64,000 bases of DNA from Deinococcus radiopugnans ATCC 19172 (GTDB lineage: Bacteria > Deinococcota > Deinococci > Deinococcales > Deinococcaceae). Below, in pieces: positions 32,386 through 44,235 of this stretch (positions within the stretch are counted from its first letter, which is position 1; each line of letters opens with the position of its first letter). The position numbers were made by a program, and so were the translations under genes. The notes below the pieces were generated by a model. The model was not told the DNA's origin. It saw only the letters and a list, made by a program, of their open reading frames with translations, and made no database searches. The stretch covers positions 133,304 through 197,303 of the forward strand of contig NZ_VDMO01000007.1 of the NCBI RefSeq assembly GCF_006335125.1, given 5' to 3'.

Positions 32386-34671
32386 TCAGGGCGTCACCCT
32401 GGGCAGGATCAAGCCGAAGGTGGCTCCCGCGCCCGGCTGGCCCTGGGCCGTCATGGTGCCGCCGTGCCGGGTCACGATCCGCCGCGCGTTCGCCAGGCTC
32501 ACGGCGGCCCCCCCGAAGTCTTCCTGCCGGTGCAACCGCTGGAAGATGGTGAACAGCTTGTCCGCGTACTGCGGATTGAAGCCCACCCCGTTGTCCCGCA
32601 CCAGCACGGCCCAGTCTGCTCCCCGGTCTTCCGCCCATACCTCGATCACTGCCCGCTCACGGTCACGGGTGTACTTCACCGCGTTGTCTACCAGGGCCGT
32701 CACCACCCGGCGCAACAGCCCCGCGTCCCCCCTCACGCTGGGCAGGGCGCCGATCTGCCAGTCGATCTGACGCTGCGGCTGCTCCACACTGACCTGCTGA
32801 CGGGCCGCCTGAAAGACCCGGTCCAGGTCCACCTGCTCGGCCTTCAGCGGCTGGCGTGAGGCGCGCGAGACGTCCAGCATGCCGTCGATCAGGGTGTTGA
32901 GCGTCGCCGCCGCGCTGGACACGATGCCGAAGTACCGCTGCGTCCGGTCCTCCAGCGGCTCGGGCAACGAGCGCCGCAGCAGATCGCCGAAGCTGATGAT
33001 GTGCCGCACCGGGGTCCGCAGGTCATGCGACACGCTGTACGTGAAGGCCTCCAGTTCCTCGTTCGAGGCCTGCAACAGGTCGCGCTGGGCGGTCAGCTGC
33101 CGCGCCTGTTCGGCACGTTCCAGCGCCAGGCCCAGGCTGTGGACCGTCGTCTTGAGGACCGCCTGATCGGCGGCGCTCCACCGGCGCGGCCCGAACAGCG
33201 GGGCGTTGAAGATGCCGCTGACCTGACCGTTGACCAGCACCGGCAGGGTGGCCACCGTCGAGACGTGCTCGACAAGTTCCGGGGCGACGTCGCGTGCGGG
33301 ATCGTAGTGGTCCTGAAACAGCGGTTCGCGGGTCTGGTACGGCAGGTCCAGGCTGGGCAGCTGGCCCACAGGAAAGCCGCCCTCGATGGCCGCCTGCAAG
33401 TCGGGGTTGCCTACATCACCCAGCTGCGCGGCGGCCTGCCACCGGCCCTGGACGATCTGCCAGAAGATGACATACCCCGGTGGCAGCAGGGAGCGCACCA
33501 GGGCCATCGCCCGGCCGATCAGGATTTCAGGCTCGGTGGTCAGCCCCAGTTCCTGGGTCAGCTCGGCGAAGCCCTCCAGCGCCTGCGTGCGGGCCAGCAA
33601 TTCGGCGTTCTGGGCCGCGAGTTGCCGGGCGGTCTCGGTGCGTTCCAGGGCCAGCCGGAGACTGCGGCCCACCGAGCGGAACACGGCCCTGGAATGGGCG
33701 GACCAGCGCGGGACGTCCTTGAGGCCCAGCGCGAAGATGGCCTGAATGGTGCCGTTCACCATCAGCGGAAAGGTGGCGACAGTCTGGTAGCGTTCAGAGT
33801 GGGCAAACTGCTCTTTTTCGGGGTCCCAGCCGTCGACGAAGACCGGTTCACCCGTCTGCATCGGCTGGGCGAAAACCGGGGTGTTCAGCGGCATGCCGGC
33901 CTTGAGACTGGCCAGCAGTTCCGGCTGGGCCTCCAGATCACGGGTGTAGACCTTGACCCGCCACAGACTGCCTTCCAGGGTGTAGTACACGCCGGTGCAG
34001 CCGGGAAACAGCACGCCCAGCACGTCGACAGCCCGCTCGGCCAGGGCCAGCACGTCGGTCTCACCGTCCGCCGCCTCGGTGAACCGCACAAAGGCCTCGA
34101 GTTCGGCGGTGCGGTCCTGAACCTGCCGTTCCAGATCGCCGGAGAGCCGCAGGCGGTCCAGGGCCACGGCGCACTGGGCGGCCAGCGTCCGCAGGAAGTG
34201 CCGTTCGTCCGGCGTGAAGTCGTGCGGCTCCCGGAAGTCCAAGACAATCACGCCCAGCGGCTGACCGCCTTCCACCATGGGCAGCACCGCGCTGGCCACT
34301 GCGGCCTTCCCGCCGGTCCGGGTTTCCAGGTCCGGGTAAGCCGAGGCCAGCGCGCCTGCGTGGTCAAAGTACAGGGGGGTGTTCGAACGCAGCGCGTCGG
34401 CACAGGGGTCACCGCCGGTCAGGTCCCCTGCCTGCCAGACACTGCCGTCGGTCTGGCCCCGCCTCGCGGCGACGTGCAGGTGCGCGTCCCGGACCAGCAG
34501 GACCGTCCCGCCGATCCCCCACAGGATGTCCAGGGCGTCGCGCAGAACGATGTCGCAGACCTCATCCTGCTGGCGGGCGGTGGTCAGGGCCTGCGTCACG
34601 CCCTGCAGGTGGGTGAGCAGGTGGGTGGCCTGCACCGGCTGAGACGGGGGCGGCACGGGGGTGTCAGTCAT
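32386..34671 (-). CDS. Multi-GAF sensor histidine kinase with altered G2 box
   Basis: A 761-residue soluble kinase. Three GAF-like domains (about 20-180, 195-355, 375-530) are followed by HisKA with His549 in YSVSHDLRTPVRH, and a HATPase domain. The N box (ALVDNAVKY) and G1 (DNGVGFNP) are normal. In the G2 region the partner kinase reads GTGVGLAN, whereas this one reads GAAVSLAN and so lacks two glycines of the ATP lid. It may bind ATP poorly. TACACT lies 11 bases before the ATG. Confidence 0.88.
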   Translation of the reverse strand: MTDTPVPPPSQPVQATHLLTHLQGVTQALTTARQQDEVCDIVLRDALDILWGIGGTVLLVRDAHLHVAARRGQTDGSVWQAGDLTGGDPCADALRSNTPLYFDHAGALASAYPDLETRTGGKAAVASAVLPMVEGGQPLGVIVLDFREPHDFTPDERHFLRTLAAQCAVALDRLRLSGDLERQVQDRTAELEAFVRFTEAADGETDVLALAERAVDVLGVLFPGCTGVYYTLEGSLWRVKVYTRDLEAQPELLASLKAGMPLNTPVFAQPMQTGEPVFVDGWDPEKEQFAHSERYQTVATFPLMVNGTIQAIFALGLKDVPRWSAHSRAVFRSVGRSLRLALERTETARQLAAQNAELLARTQALEGFAELTQELGLTTEPEILIGRAMALVRSLLPPGYVIFWQIVQGRWQAAAQLGDVGNPDLQAAIEGGFPVGQLPSLDLPYQTREPLFQDHYDPARDVAPELVEHVSTVATLPVLVNGQVSGIFNAPLFGPRRWSAADQAVLKTTVHSLGLALERAEQARQLTAQRDLLQASNEELEAFTYSVSHDLRTPVRHIISFGDLLRRSLPEPLEDRTQRYFGIVSSAAATLNTLIDGMLDVSRASRQPLKAEQVDLDRVFQAARQQVSVEQPQRQIDWQIGALPSVRGDAGLLRRVVTALVDNAVKYTRDRERAVIEVWAEDRGADWAVLVRDNGVGFNPQYADKLFTIFQRLHRQEDFGGAAVSLANARRIVTRHGGTMTAQGQPGAGATFGLILPRVTP

Positions 34672-34861
34672 GGGGTGTGGTCAGTGTAGACGCTCGGCGC
34701 GCTTCTCTCGGCTTGGCCCGCTTCTGGCAGGAGACCTGCGCCCAGAGCCGCTTCCAGCGGAGCCCGTCACCCTGAGCGTCTCCTTTGTGGGAGCCGACGG
34801 GCGGGGTTCCGGAGCAAACGACCACTCCTCGTCAACCCGCGGTACTGTATCCGGTCCAAAA

Positions 34862-34886
34862 CAAAAACCCCCGTACTGGACGGGGT
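34862..34886 (-). terminator. Terminator after tRNA-Met
   Basis: ACCCCGT/ACGGGGGT stem followed by T-rich sequence on the minus strand. Confidence 0.7.
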
Positions 34887-34896
34887 GTTCTGTCGT

Positions 34897-34973
<77 letters not shown>

Positions 34974-34988
34974 TTGGGGTCCTCCAGG

Positions 34989-35022
34989 AAAAAAGCAGCC
35001 CCGCACACTGGCGGGGGCTTTT
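34989..35022 (-). terminator. Terminator after tRNA-Ala
   Basis: AGCCCCCGC/GCGGGGCT stem with six T following on the minus strand, separating the two tRNA genes. Confidence 0.7.
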
Positions 35023-35024
35023 GG

Positions 35025-35101
<77 letters not shown>

Positions 35102-35191
35102 CTTTTGTCGCTCGCCTCTTTCAAGGCTCAGCAAGATTAACAGTGCGTTCCCGGCTTGTCAACGGTCAGGGGGCGCCGCCTGCCGGGAGAC

Positions 35192-35863
<672 letters not shown>

Positions 35864-35872
35864 CTGCGAATC

Positions 35873-35878
35873 AGCATA
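35873..35878 (-). promoter_or_regulatory. -10 box of the TrmB gene
   Basis: TATGCT ending 9 bases before the ATG. Confidence 0.45.
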
Positions 35879-35893
35879 CGGGAAAAGCCCCGT

Positions 35894-37078
<1,185 letters not shown>

Positions 37079-37084
37079 GGGGAT

Positions 37085-37090
37085 CAGGCT
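37085..37090 (-). promoter_or_regulatory. Leaderless -10 box
   Basis: TAGCCT ending 6 bases before the methyltransferase ATG. Confidence 0.6.
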
Positions 37091-37207
37091 AACGGATGCG
37101 GGCCGGGGCCAATGGGAGGCGTGGCGGGCAGTCCGTGGTAGGGCTGGGTGGGGCCAGGGGACCCCGGCCTCTTGCCCACACGATTCCCCGCGGCGCATCC
37201 TGTTTCC

Positions 37208-37519
37208 ATGTCCGATCCCGCCGTGACCTTCCCCGCGCCCCGGCGCATTCCCTATCCGGGCGGCTGCGTGCTGGAACCCGGCCCCTACGCGCTGGATTAT
37301 CTGCTGAGCTGGCCCGCCGTGCTGACCGTGAACGGGAAGCCCTACCCGGAACAGCCGGTCTACCCGTTGATCCGCGAGTTGCTGGCCGATCCGGCGGCGC
37401 ATGGGCTGACGCTGACTGAGGCTCAGGCCGCGCGGGACCGTTTTCTGGAGCTGGCGGGGCAGGCGCTGGAGGCCGAGGGAGGGGATCGCCGCTGGCTGGA
37501 ACGGGAGTTCGGGCGCTGA
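37208..37519 (+). CDS. Hypothetical protein, 103 residues
   Basis: Begins [19 protein letters not shown]. It has an aromatic and Pro-rich first half ([19 protein letters not shown]) and a helical, acidic second half ending [10 protein letters not shown]. There is no signal peptide or membrane helix. I do not recognise the family. It is followed 26 bases later by a MocR-type regulator. Confidence 0.7.
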   Translation: MSDPAVTFPAPRRIPYPGGCVLEPGPYALDYLLSWPAVLTVNGKPYPEQPVYPLIRELLADPAAHGLTLTEAQAARDRFLELAGQALEAEGGDRRWLEREFGR

Positions 37520-37545
37520 AGACGGGAGCGCTGCGGACAGGGACG

Positions 37546-38985
37546 TTGGGCAGGCGCGCTGCGTCCGGGGAATGGGATGAGCTGGCCCTGGCCGCACCTC
37601 TGCCCGGCGAGGCGCTGCATGCCCGCGTGGCCCGGACCCTGCGCGGCGCCGTGACGGGCGGCCTGCTGCCGGAGGGCACCCGCCTGCCCGGTCACCGCCG
37701 CCTGGCCGGGGCGCTGGGCGTGTCGCGCAATACGCTGGTGGACGCGCTGGCGGGGCTGGAAGCCGAAGGCTACCTGCGGGTGCAGGGCCGCAGCGGGACG
37801 GTGGTGTGTGTGCCCGCCCCCGAGGCCGCTGGTCCGCTCACGGCGGCGCAGGACCTGCCCCTGAGTGCCTGGGCCAGCCGCGCCCTGTCGGGCGGTGTGG
37901 ACGACGCGGGAGGCGAATACGCCGTGGATTTCCGCGTGGGCCAGCCGGTCCCGGAGCTGTACCCGGAGGCGGCCTGGACGGCGGCGCTGGCGCGTCAGGC
38001 GGGGCGGCTGGGCAGGCGCACAGAGGAGGGAAAGTTCTCTGACCCGCTGGGACCACTGGAAACCCGCCGCGCCCTGTCGGCCTACCTGAACGCGGCGCGT
38101 GGCGCACGGGTCACGCCCGAGATGGTGATGCTCACGGGGGGCACGCAGTCGGCGCTGGACGCCCTGGCCCGCGTGTTTCTGGAGCCGGGCCGGGTGGCGG
38201 CGGTGGAGGACCCCACCTACCCCGGCGCGCGGGCGGCGCTTGCGGCCACCGGGGCGGCGGTGGTCCCGGTGGCCGTGGACGCGGGCGGTCTCCAGCCCAC
38301 ACACCTGCCCCCGCAGGCCACGCTGCTGTACCTGACCCCCGGCTGCCAGTACCCCACTGGCGTGACGCTGGGCGCCGCCCGCCGCGCCGAACTCGTTGCC
38401 TGGGCGCGGCGCGGCAACGCTTTCATTCTCGAAGACGACTACGCCGCCGATCTGCACCACACGGGCCGCCCGCTGCCGGTGATGCAGGGCCTGGCCCCGG
38501 ACCGCGTGATTCTGCTGGGCAGCTTCAGCAAGAGCCTGGCCCCGGCCACCCGCAGCGGCTTTCTGGTGGCCCCGCCCCCGGTGCTGCGCGTGCTGGCCCG
38601 CACCCGCCCGCTGACGGACCGCGCCCCCGGCACGCTGGACGCCCTGGCGCTGGCCGACGTGCTGGATTCGGGGGCCTACGGGCGGCATCTGCGGCGGGCG
38701 CGGCAGGTGCTGGCCCACCGGCAGGAGGTGCTGCTCGCGGCCCTGAGCGATGGGCTGCCCGGTTGGGCGGTTCAGGGTGCGGCTTCCGGACTGCACGTGT
38801 ACGTGCGCCTGCCGGCCGGGCTGGAGGAAGCGCAGGCGGTGGCGGCGGCGGCCCGGCGCGGTGTGGCGCTCTCGCCTGTGGCCCCCCTCTCGGCCACCGG
38901 GGGGCCGGCCGCCGTGCTGCTGGCCTTTGCCCACCTGCCCCCCGAGGCCATCCGTCACGGCGTTCGGCGGCTGGCTTCTTCATAA
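37546..38985 (+). CDS. MocR-type regulator (GntR helix-turn-helix plus aminotransferase domain)
   Basis: A 479-residue protein. The N-terminal winged helix (about 22-85) has [26 protein letters not shown]. The PLP fold type I domain (about 120-475) has [25 protein letters not shown] and the PLP Lys in [15 protein letters not shown]. MocR regulators use the aminotransferase domain to sense an amine or PLP. The start is uncertain: TTG here, with no good ribosome site; further in-frame codons lie upstream. Confidence 0.85.
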   Translation: MGRRAASGEWDELALAAPLPGEALHARVARTLRGAVTGGLLPEGTRLPGHRRLAGALGVSRNTLVDALAGLEAEGYLRVQGRSGTVVCVPAPEAAGPLTAAQDLPLSAWASRALSGGVDDAGGEYAVDFRVGQPVPELYPEAAWTAALARQAGRLGRRTEEGKFSDPLGPLETRRALSAYLNAARGARVTPEMVMLTGGTQSALDALARVFLEPGRVAAVEDPTYPGARAALAATGAAVVPVAVDAGGLQPTHLPPQATLLYLTPGCQYPTGVTLGAARRAELVAWARRGNAFILEDDYAADLHHTGRPLPVMQGLAPDRVILLGSFSKSLAPATRSGFLVAPPPVLRVLARTRPLTDRAPGTLDALALADVLDSGAYGRHLRRARQVLAHRQEVLLAALSDGLPGWAVQGAASGLHVYVRLPAGLEEAQAVAAAARRGVALSPVAPLSATGGPAAVLLAFAHLPPEAIRHGVRRLASS

Positions 38986-39049
38986 CGCCCCCCCCAGCCT
39001 CTTCCCCCGACAGAGTGTGACTTCCCTTTCAAAGACCGTGGGTTCGCGT

Positions 39050-39055
39050 TACACT
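39050..39055 (+). promoter_or_regulatory. Leaderless -10 box
   Basis: TACACT ending 6 bases before the ATG. Confidence 0.6.
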
Positions 39056-39061
39056 GGGCCA

Positions 39062-39427
39062 ATGCGTTTGCTCGTCGTGGTGCTGCTTCTCGCGCTGACC
39101 GCCCTGTATCTCACCTTCGGTCTGCGGCTGGGCTACGTCACGCTGACGCCCACCTACATGGTCAACGCGACCGGCGAGAACAGGTACACCTTCCGCGTCT
39201 ACGACCAGAATCAGGAGGTGGGCGTGCGCGGCACTTGCAGCGTCCGCAGCGGCCGGGCCACCTTCCGGCTGACCGATCCCAGGGGAACCCAGATCGCCGG
39301 TCAGGTCTGCCCGCAGGGGCAGTGGGGACTGAACGTGCTGGGCACCGGCGACGTGGGCAACTACACGCTGACCATCGATCTGCAGAAGTTCACCGGCACC
39401 ATCGACATCAAGGAAGCGCGCAAGTAG
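39062..39427 (+). CDS. Small exported or membrane-anchored protein
   Basis: A 121-residue protein with one N-terminal hydrophobic helix ([19 protein letters not shown]). A compact beta-rich domain follows with two cysteines (GTCSVRSG and AGQVCPQG) that could form a disulfide outside the membrane. The [20 protein letters not shown] end resembles an immunoglobulin-like strand pattern. The family is unknown to me. Confidence 0.75.
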   Translation: MRLLVVVLLLALTALYLTFGLRLGYVTLTPTYMVNATGENRYTFRVYDQNQEVGVRGTCSVRSGRATFRLTDPRGTQIAGQVCPQGQWGLNVLGTGDVGNYTLTIDLQKFTGTIDIKEARK

Positions 39428-39443
39428 CGCCGCCTGAACACAG

Positions 39444-39480
39444 AAGACCGGCAGGCCACATTGAATGGCCTGCCGGTCTT
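39444..39480. terminator. Bidirectional terminator before rpsT
   Basis: AAGACCGGCAGGCCA/TGGCCTGCCGGTCTT, a perfect 15-bp stem with a seven-base loop, between two convergent genes. Confidence 0.85.
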
Positions 39481-39492
39481 GAAGGTGGTGAC

Positions 39493-39804
39493 TCAGCTCT
39501 GGGGCTGTGCGGCGCTCTGGGTCTGCGCGGCGCTGTCCTGCGCGGCCTTGGCCTTGTTGATGGCCTTCGCCAGCCGGCTCTTCTTGCGCGCGGCGGTGTT
39601 CTTGTGCAGGGTGCTGCCCTTGGCGGCCTTGTCGATCAGACTTTCGGCCTTGCTCTGGGCGGCGTTCAGGTCCTCACCGTTGGTGATGGCGGCCAGCGCC
39701 TTCTTGGTAAAGGTCTTGATGGTGCTCTTGCGGCTGCGGTTGATCATGCGGCGCTTGAGGCTCTGGCGGTGGCGCTTCTGGGCGGACTTGTGACGTAATG
39801 CCAT
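39493..39804 (-). CDS. rpsT: 30S ribosomal protein S20
   Basis: Binds 16S rRNA early in small-subunit assembly. The 103 residues start [19 protein letters not shown] and contain the [19 protein letters not shown] motif of S20. The C-terminal tail rich in Ala, Gln and Ser ([12 protein letters not shown]) is longer than usual. AAGGAG precedes the ATG. Confidence 0.96.
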   Translation of the reverse strand: MALRHKSAQKRHRQSLKRRMINRSRKSTIKTFTKKALAAITNGEDLNAAQSKAESLIDKAAKGSTLHKNTAARKKSRLAKAINKAKAAQDSAAQTQSAAQPQS

Positions 39805-39989
39805 GGTTCTTCTCCTTGTTCTCCCGCCTGCGCGGGGCGGTTCCCTGTGGGAGGGAACTCGTGGCGTTCAGCCGTTCTATATCTGCTGCACGCGCCGGGG
39901 CGGGGCCACGCTGGACCGCTGCCGCCGGGCTGCCTCCTGGTGAAGACAACCTCGTGACTATACGCGCTTTGACGGCGCTGGGCAAGCCA

Positions 39990-39995
39990 TACACT
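39990..39995 (+). promoter_or_regulatory. -10 box of recX
   Basis: TACACT ending 6 bases before the ATG, with a TTGACG 15 bases further upstream (39969-39974). Confidence 0.6.
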
Positions 39996-40001
39996 GGCGT
40001 C

Positions 40002-40544
40002 ATGCGAAGCCGCCGTGCCCACTCCCCCGAAGGCGATCAGCCCCCGCGCGAGGTCCGGCCCAAAACCCCCGAGGAGCGGCGCGACGCCCTGCTGGCCTAC
40101 GCCTTCCGCGCCCTGGGCGCCCGCGCGCTGACCGAGGCCGAGTTGCGCGGCAAGCTGGAGCGCCGCAGCGACGATCCCACGCTGATTGAAGAGGTTCTGA
40201 AGCGCGTGCAGGAACTGGGCTATCAGGATGACGAACAGGTGGCCCAGATCGAGGGCAAGCGGCGCGGCGTGGGCACCTTCCGGGTGCGCCAGACCCTCAA
40301 GCGCCGGGGCGTGCCCGAGGACCTGATTCAGGACACCCTGGAGGCCCGTGATCCCGATCAGGAGCGGGCCGGGGCGCTGGAAGTGCTGGAGCGGCGCTGG
40401 CCCGCGCTGGCCCGCAAGAAGGACCCGAAGGCCAGCGCCTACGCCTTTCTGGCCCGCCGGGGCTACGGCGGGGACGCCATCTGGCCCGCCATCCGCGAAC
40501 TCAGCGAGCGGGCACTGGAAGACGAGGCGGCGCAGGAGCAGTAA
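40002..40544 (+). CDS. recX: Regulatory protein RecX
   Basis: Inhibitor/modulator of RecA filaments. The 180 residues contain the three-helix RecX repeats: [54 protein letters not shown], and [19 protein letters not shown]. recA is not next to it. The promoter is placed for leaderless translation. Confidence 0.9.
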   Translation: MRSRRAHSPEGDQPPREVRPKTPEERRDALLAYAFRALGARALTEAELRGKLERRSDDPTLIEEVLKRVQELGYQDDEQVAQIEGKRRGVGTFRVRQTLKRRGVPEDLIQDTLEARDPDQERAGALEVLERRWPALARKKDPKASAYAFLARRGYGGDAIWPAIRELSERALEDEAAQEQ

Positions 40545-40668
40545 CCCGCCGCCTGCACCGCCGTGCCTTGACTGTGCCTTGACACCCCACAGGGCGGCGG
40601 ATAAACTGCCGGACGCACTTGAAATGCTGCGCGGCTGTCCTCTGGCCCCAGCACGACAGGAGCCGTGG

Positions 40669-40745
40669 CGGGGCGTAGCGCAGCCTGGTAGCGCACGTCG
40701 TTCGGGACGACGGGGTCGAAGGTTCGAATCCTTTCGCCCCGACCA
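40669..40745 (+). tRNA. tRNA-Pro (CGG)
   Basis: 77 bases with encoded CCA. Acceptor CGGGGCG/CGCCCCG, anticodon arm CGTCG-TTCGGGA-CGACG (anticodon CGG), and T-arm AAGG-TTCGAAT-CCTT all fold. The unusual C1-G72 pair is the proline identity element. Confidence 0.95.
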
Positions 40746-40814
40746 CGCAGGAATGAACCTCCCCGCTGCGGGAGGTTTTCTTTTGGCCCGCCGCCCCCTC
40801 CCTGGAGTCAGCCC

Positions 40815-41519
40815 ATGCGCGTCTTTGCCATCGCCGATCTGCATCTGGCCTACGTGACCCCCAAACCCATGACGGTCTTCGGGCCGCAGTGGGCCGGGCA
40901 TCCGGAGGCCATCTACGAGCGCTGGCAGGGGGCCGTGCGCCCCGGCGATCTGGTCTTGTTGCCCGGTGACCTGTCGTGGGCCATGCGCCTGCCCGACGCG
41001 ATGACGGATCTGGCCGGGATTGCCGAATTGCCCGGCACCAAGGTGTTGCTGCGCGGCAACCACGACTACTGGTGGCCTACACCGTCCAAACTGCGCGCGT
41101 CGTTGCCCCCCGGCATGCTGGCCGTTCACAACGATGCTGTGCGAGTCGAAAACGTTGTCGTCTGCGGCACGCGCGGCTGGAACACGCCGGGACACGTGCC
41201 GCTGGGCGACGAGGACGAACGCCTGCTCAGCCGCGAGGCCCAGCGCCTGAGCCTCAGCGTGGCGGCGGCGGAGCGGCTGCGGCAGCCGGGCGATCATTTC
41301 TTGATGATGCTGCACTACCCGCCCGCCTCGGCCCCCTACCCGCCCAACCCGCTGACCGAGGTGATCGAGGCGGCGCGGCCCGACTTGATCGTCTACGGCC
41401 ACCTGCACGGCGTTCCGGTTGAAAAATCCATGCGGCATGTGAATGGCATTCCCGCGCATCTGGTGGCGGCGGACGGGCTGAAATTCACGCCGAAGCTGCT
41501 GCTGGATACCGGGGACTAG
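40815..41519 (+). CDS. Metallophosphoesterase
   Basis: Calcineurin-like phosphoesterase, 234 residues. The five metal motifs are present: ADLHL at residues 7-11, [24 protein letters not shown] and YGHLHGVP. It resembles the YkoQ/COG1768 group. The substrate is unknown. Its stop overlaps the stop of a convergent, disrupted phosphoesterase of the same superfamily. Confidence 0.88.
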   Translation: MRVFAIADLHLAYVTPKPMTVFGPQWAGHPEAIYERWQGAVRPGDLVLLPGDLSWAMRLPDAMTDLAGIAELPGTKVLLRGNHDYWWPTPSKLRASLPPGMLAVHNDAVRVENVVVCGTRGWNTPGHVPLGDEDERLLSREAQRLSLSVAAAERLRQPGDHFLMMLHYPPASAPYPPNPLTEVIEAARPDLIVYGHLHGVPVEKSMRHVNGIPAHLVAADGLKFTPKLLLDTGD

Positions 41520-42378
41520 CCCTCCACCCACTCGGCGGCCAACCAGCGGGCGTGGGGCATGCCAGAGGCGAGAATGCCCTCTTTCAGCGGGGCCAGAGGG
41601 TAGGGAACGCGGCGGAAGGTCACCGCCCAATCCCCCTCCGTCCAGTCCAGAAGCAGGGATTCGGCGCGGGCCGGATTGACGTATTTCCCGCCCCGTTTCT
41701 CGAAGGGCAGGCCCACGCTGCCGGGGTTGAGCAGGCGCCAGCCGTTCAGGCTCCGCAGCAGCGGCTGGTGCGTGTGGCCGCCGATCCAGATGGACTGCTG
41801 ACCGTACTCGGCGCGCAACTCTTCCAGGCGTTCCGCAGGTGTCCCGGCGTCCAGCACCTCGTCGTCCCTCGCGGGGCTGCCGTGGAAGCACAGCAGGTCT
41901 TCCCGTTCCACGCTCGGCACAAAGCTGCGGAGGGTGTCGCGCTCGGTTTCGGTCAACTGCGCCGCGCTCCACTGGCCGATATCGTGAATCTCCTGCTCAT
42001 CGGGAAAGCTGCGCGGCTGGAGAGGCTGTGGAGCTTCCAGCGTCTGACGGTCTGCGTTGCCGCTGACCACCGGGCAGCCCAGTGCGGACACCACCTGATA
42101 CGGACTCCGATTGAAAGGTGTTGAAAACACCTGGAAATCCGAGCGAAGCGAGCAGGAGAAAAACGGATTCCGGACGTGGAGTGTGGAAATCGGCGCTGTC
42201 CCGATTTCCACACAAAACAAACGGAATCCGTATGAAGGCACTCGCGCGGCCACGCCCCGCCCATGGTCACGTCGCCCAGGCAGACCCGCACGTCGGGCGA
42301 ATGCGCGTCCATGTCAGCCAGCGCCGCCGTCAGCGCGGGAAGGTTGCCGTGGACGTCGCCGAAGACTGCAACTCGCAT
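41516..42378 (-). pseudogene. Metallophosphoesterase split by a 134-bp repeat
   Basis: The N-terminal part ([17 protein letters not shown]...[14 protein letters not shown]) and the rest (VVSALGCPVVSGNADR...HGSPARDDE...GGHTHQPL...NPGSVGLP) make one calcineurin-like enzyme of about 240 residues. It is broken after ECL by repeat family 1. Deleting the 137 bases 42096-42232 rejoins the frame as ECLQVVSALGC, so the insertion is recent and exact. The N-terminal frame runs into a shifted frame after the insertion. A downstream fragment could only start inside the repeat. Confidence 0.88.
42099..42232 (+). repeat. Structured repeat family 1, copy 2
   Basis: Complete 134-bp core flanked by TGA (42096-42098 and 42233-42235). 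Ends are TACGGACTCCG and CGGAATCCGTA, 10 of 11 complementary. Hairpin 1 is AGGTGTT/AACACCT. Next comes a GCGAAGC mini-hairpin. Hairpin 3 is GTGTGGAAATCGG/CCGATTTCCACAC. No open frame of its own. Confidence 0.9.
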
Positions 42379-42384
42379 GGCCGC

Positions 42385-42390
42385 AGCATA
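42385..42390 (-). promoter_or_regulatory. Leaderless -10 box of the split gene
   Basis: TATGCT ending 6 bases before the ATG; still intact although the gene is broken. Confidence 0.55.
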
Positions 42391-42473
42391 CGCAGGGCAG
42401 GCGTAGAGTTGGGCCTGTCCAATTTGCCGTCCCACCCCGTTTCAATCCCATCCCGTTTCAAGAAGGAGACCGC

Positions 42474-43502
<1,029 letters not shown>

Positions 43503-43525
43503 GCCGCGCGCCATCTGACGCTGCC

Positions 43526-44128
43526 CTACACGCTGACCAGCCCCAGCCCAATCCCGCGCGCCACCGCCCCGGCGCGGCTCTGGACGCCCAGCTTGGAATA
43601 CAGCGAGGCGACGTGGAACTTGACCGTGCTTTCCGACACGCCCAGGTCACGGGCGGCGCGCTTGTTGCTCAGGCCCAGGGCCAGCAGGTTCAGCACGTCC
43701 CGTTCGCGCGGTGTCAGGGTCACACCGGTCAGGGGGCCTTCGGCGTCCTCGTCCGGATCGTCGGGCAGGCCCACCTGACCCGGCAGCAGCACCGCCAGCC
43801 CCGCCGCCGCGCCCAGCACGCCGGCCAGCACCTCGGCGGGGGTGGCGTCGGCGGGCAGGGCGGCCCAGCCTCCAGTCAGGAGTTCGGACAGCCGCGCGGC
43901 CCAGGTGGGTGAGCCCAGCGCCACCACGGCGGGCGCGTCGGCCAGCGCCCCGCTGTCGGTCAGCCAGGCATCGTCCACCAGCAGCACGTCCGCTTCGGCC
44001 TCCTGCTCTTGGGCCTCCTGCACCACCGGAAAGCCCGCCGAGGACAGGAGGGCGGCCAGCCCCGCCGCCATCACCGCGCTGCCCACCGCGATCCGCACGC
44101 TGGGCAGCAGGGTCAGGGGCGCGGTCAT
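43526..44128 (-). CDS. LuxR-type regulator with degenerate receiver
   Basis: A 200-residue protein. The C-terminal LuxR helix-turn-helix ([40 protein letters not shown]) is typical. The N-terminal half has the receiver fold length, with a possible phospho-Asp in VLLVDDAWL. The N-terminal acidic pair and the conserved Lys are absent, so signalling may not use phosphorylation. It lies 107 bases downstream of the HtrA-like gene on the same strand, with its own TAGCAT box. Confidence 0.85.
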   Translation of the reverse strand: MTAPLTLLPSVRIAVGSAVMAAGLAALLSSAGFPVVQEAQEQEAEADVLLVDDAWLTDSGALADAPAVVALGSPTWAARLSELLTGGWAALPADATPAEVLAGVLGAAAGLAVLLPGQVGLPDDPDEDAEGPLTGVTLTPRERDVLNLLALGLSNKRAARDLGVSESTVKFHVASLYSKLGVQSRAGAVARGIGLGLVSV

Positions 44129-44133
44129 GCCCC

Positions 44134-44139
44134 ATGCTA
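44134..44139 (-). promoter_or_regulatory. Leaderless -10 box of the luxR gene
   Basis: TAGCAT ending 5 bases before the ATG. Confidence 0.5.
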
Positions 44140-44235
44140 AGGGGGCTGGCGGCCCCGCGAGACCAGCTGCCCTGGCTGCCTCGCCCTGACCTGTCTGGCC
44201 TCGCGCCGGCTGACCCGCCTGCGTCTGGCCCATGC

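Noticed and set aside
39744..41972. 742-codon frame covering rpsT start, recX, tRNA-Pro and a phosphoesterase
   Set aside because: It crosses a tRNA gene and three well supported genes in wrong frames.
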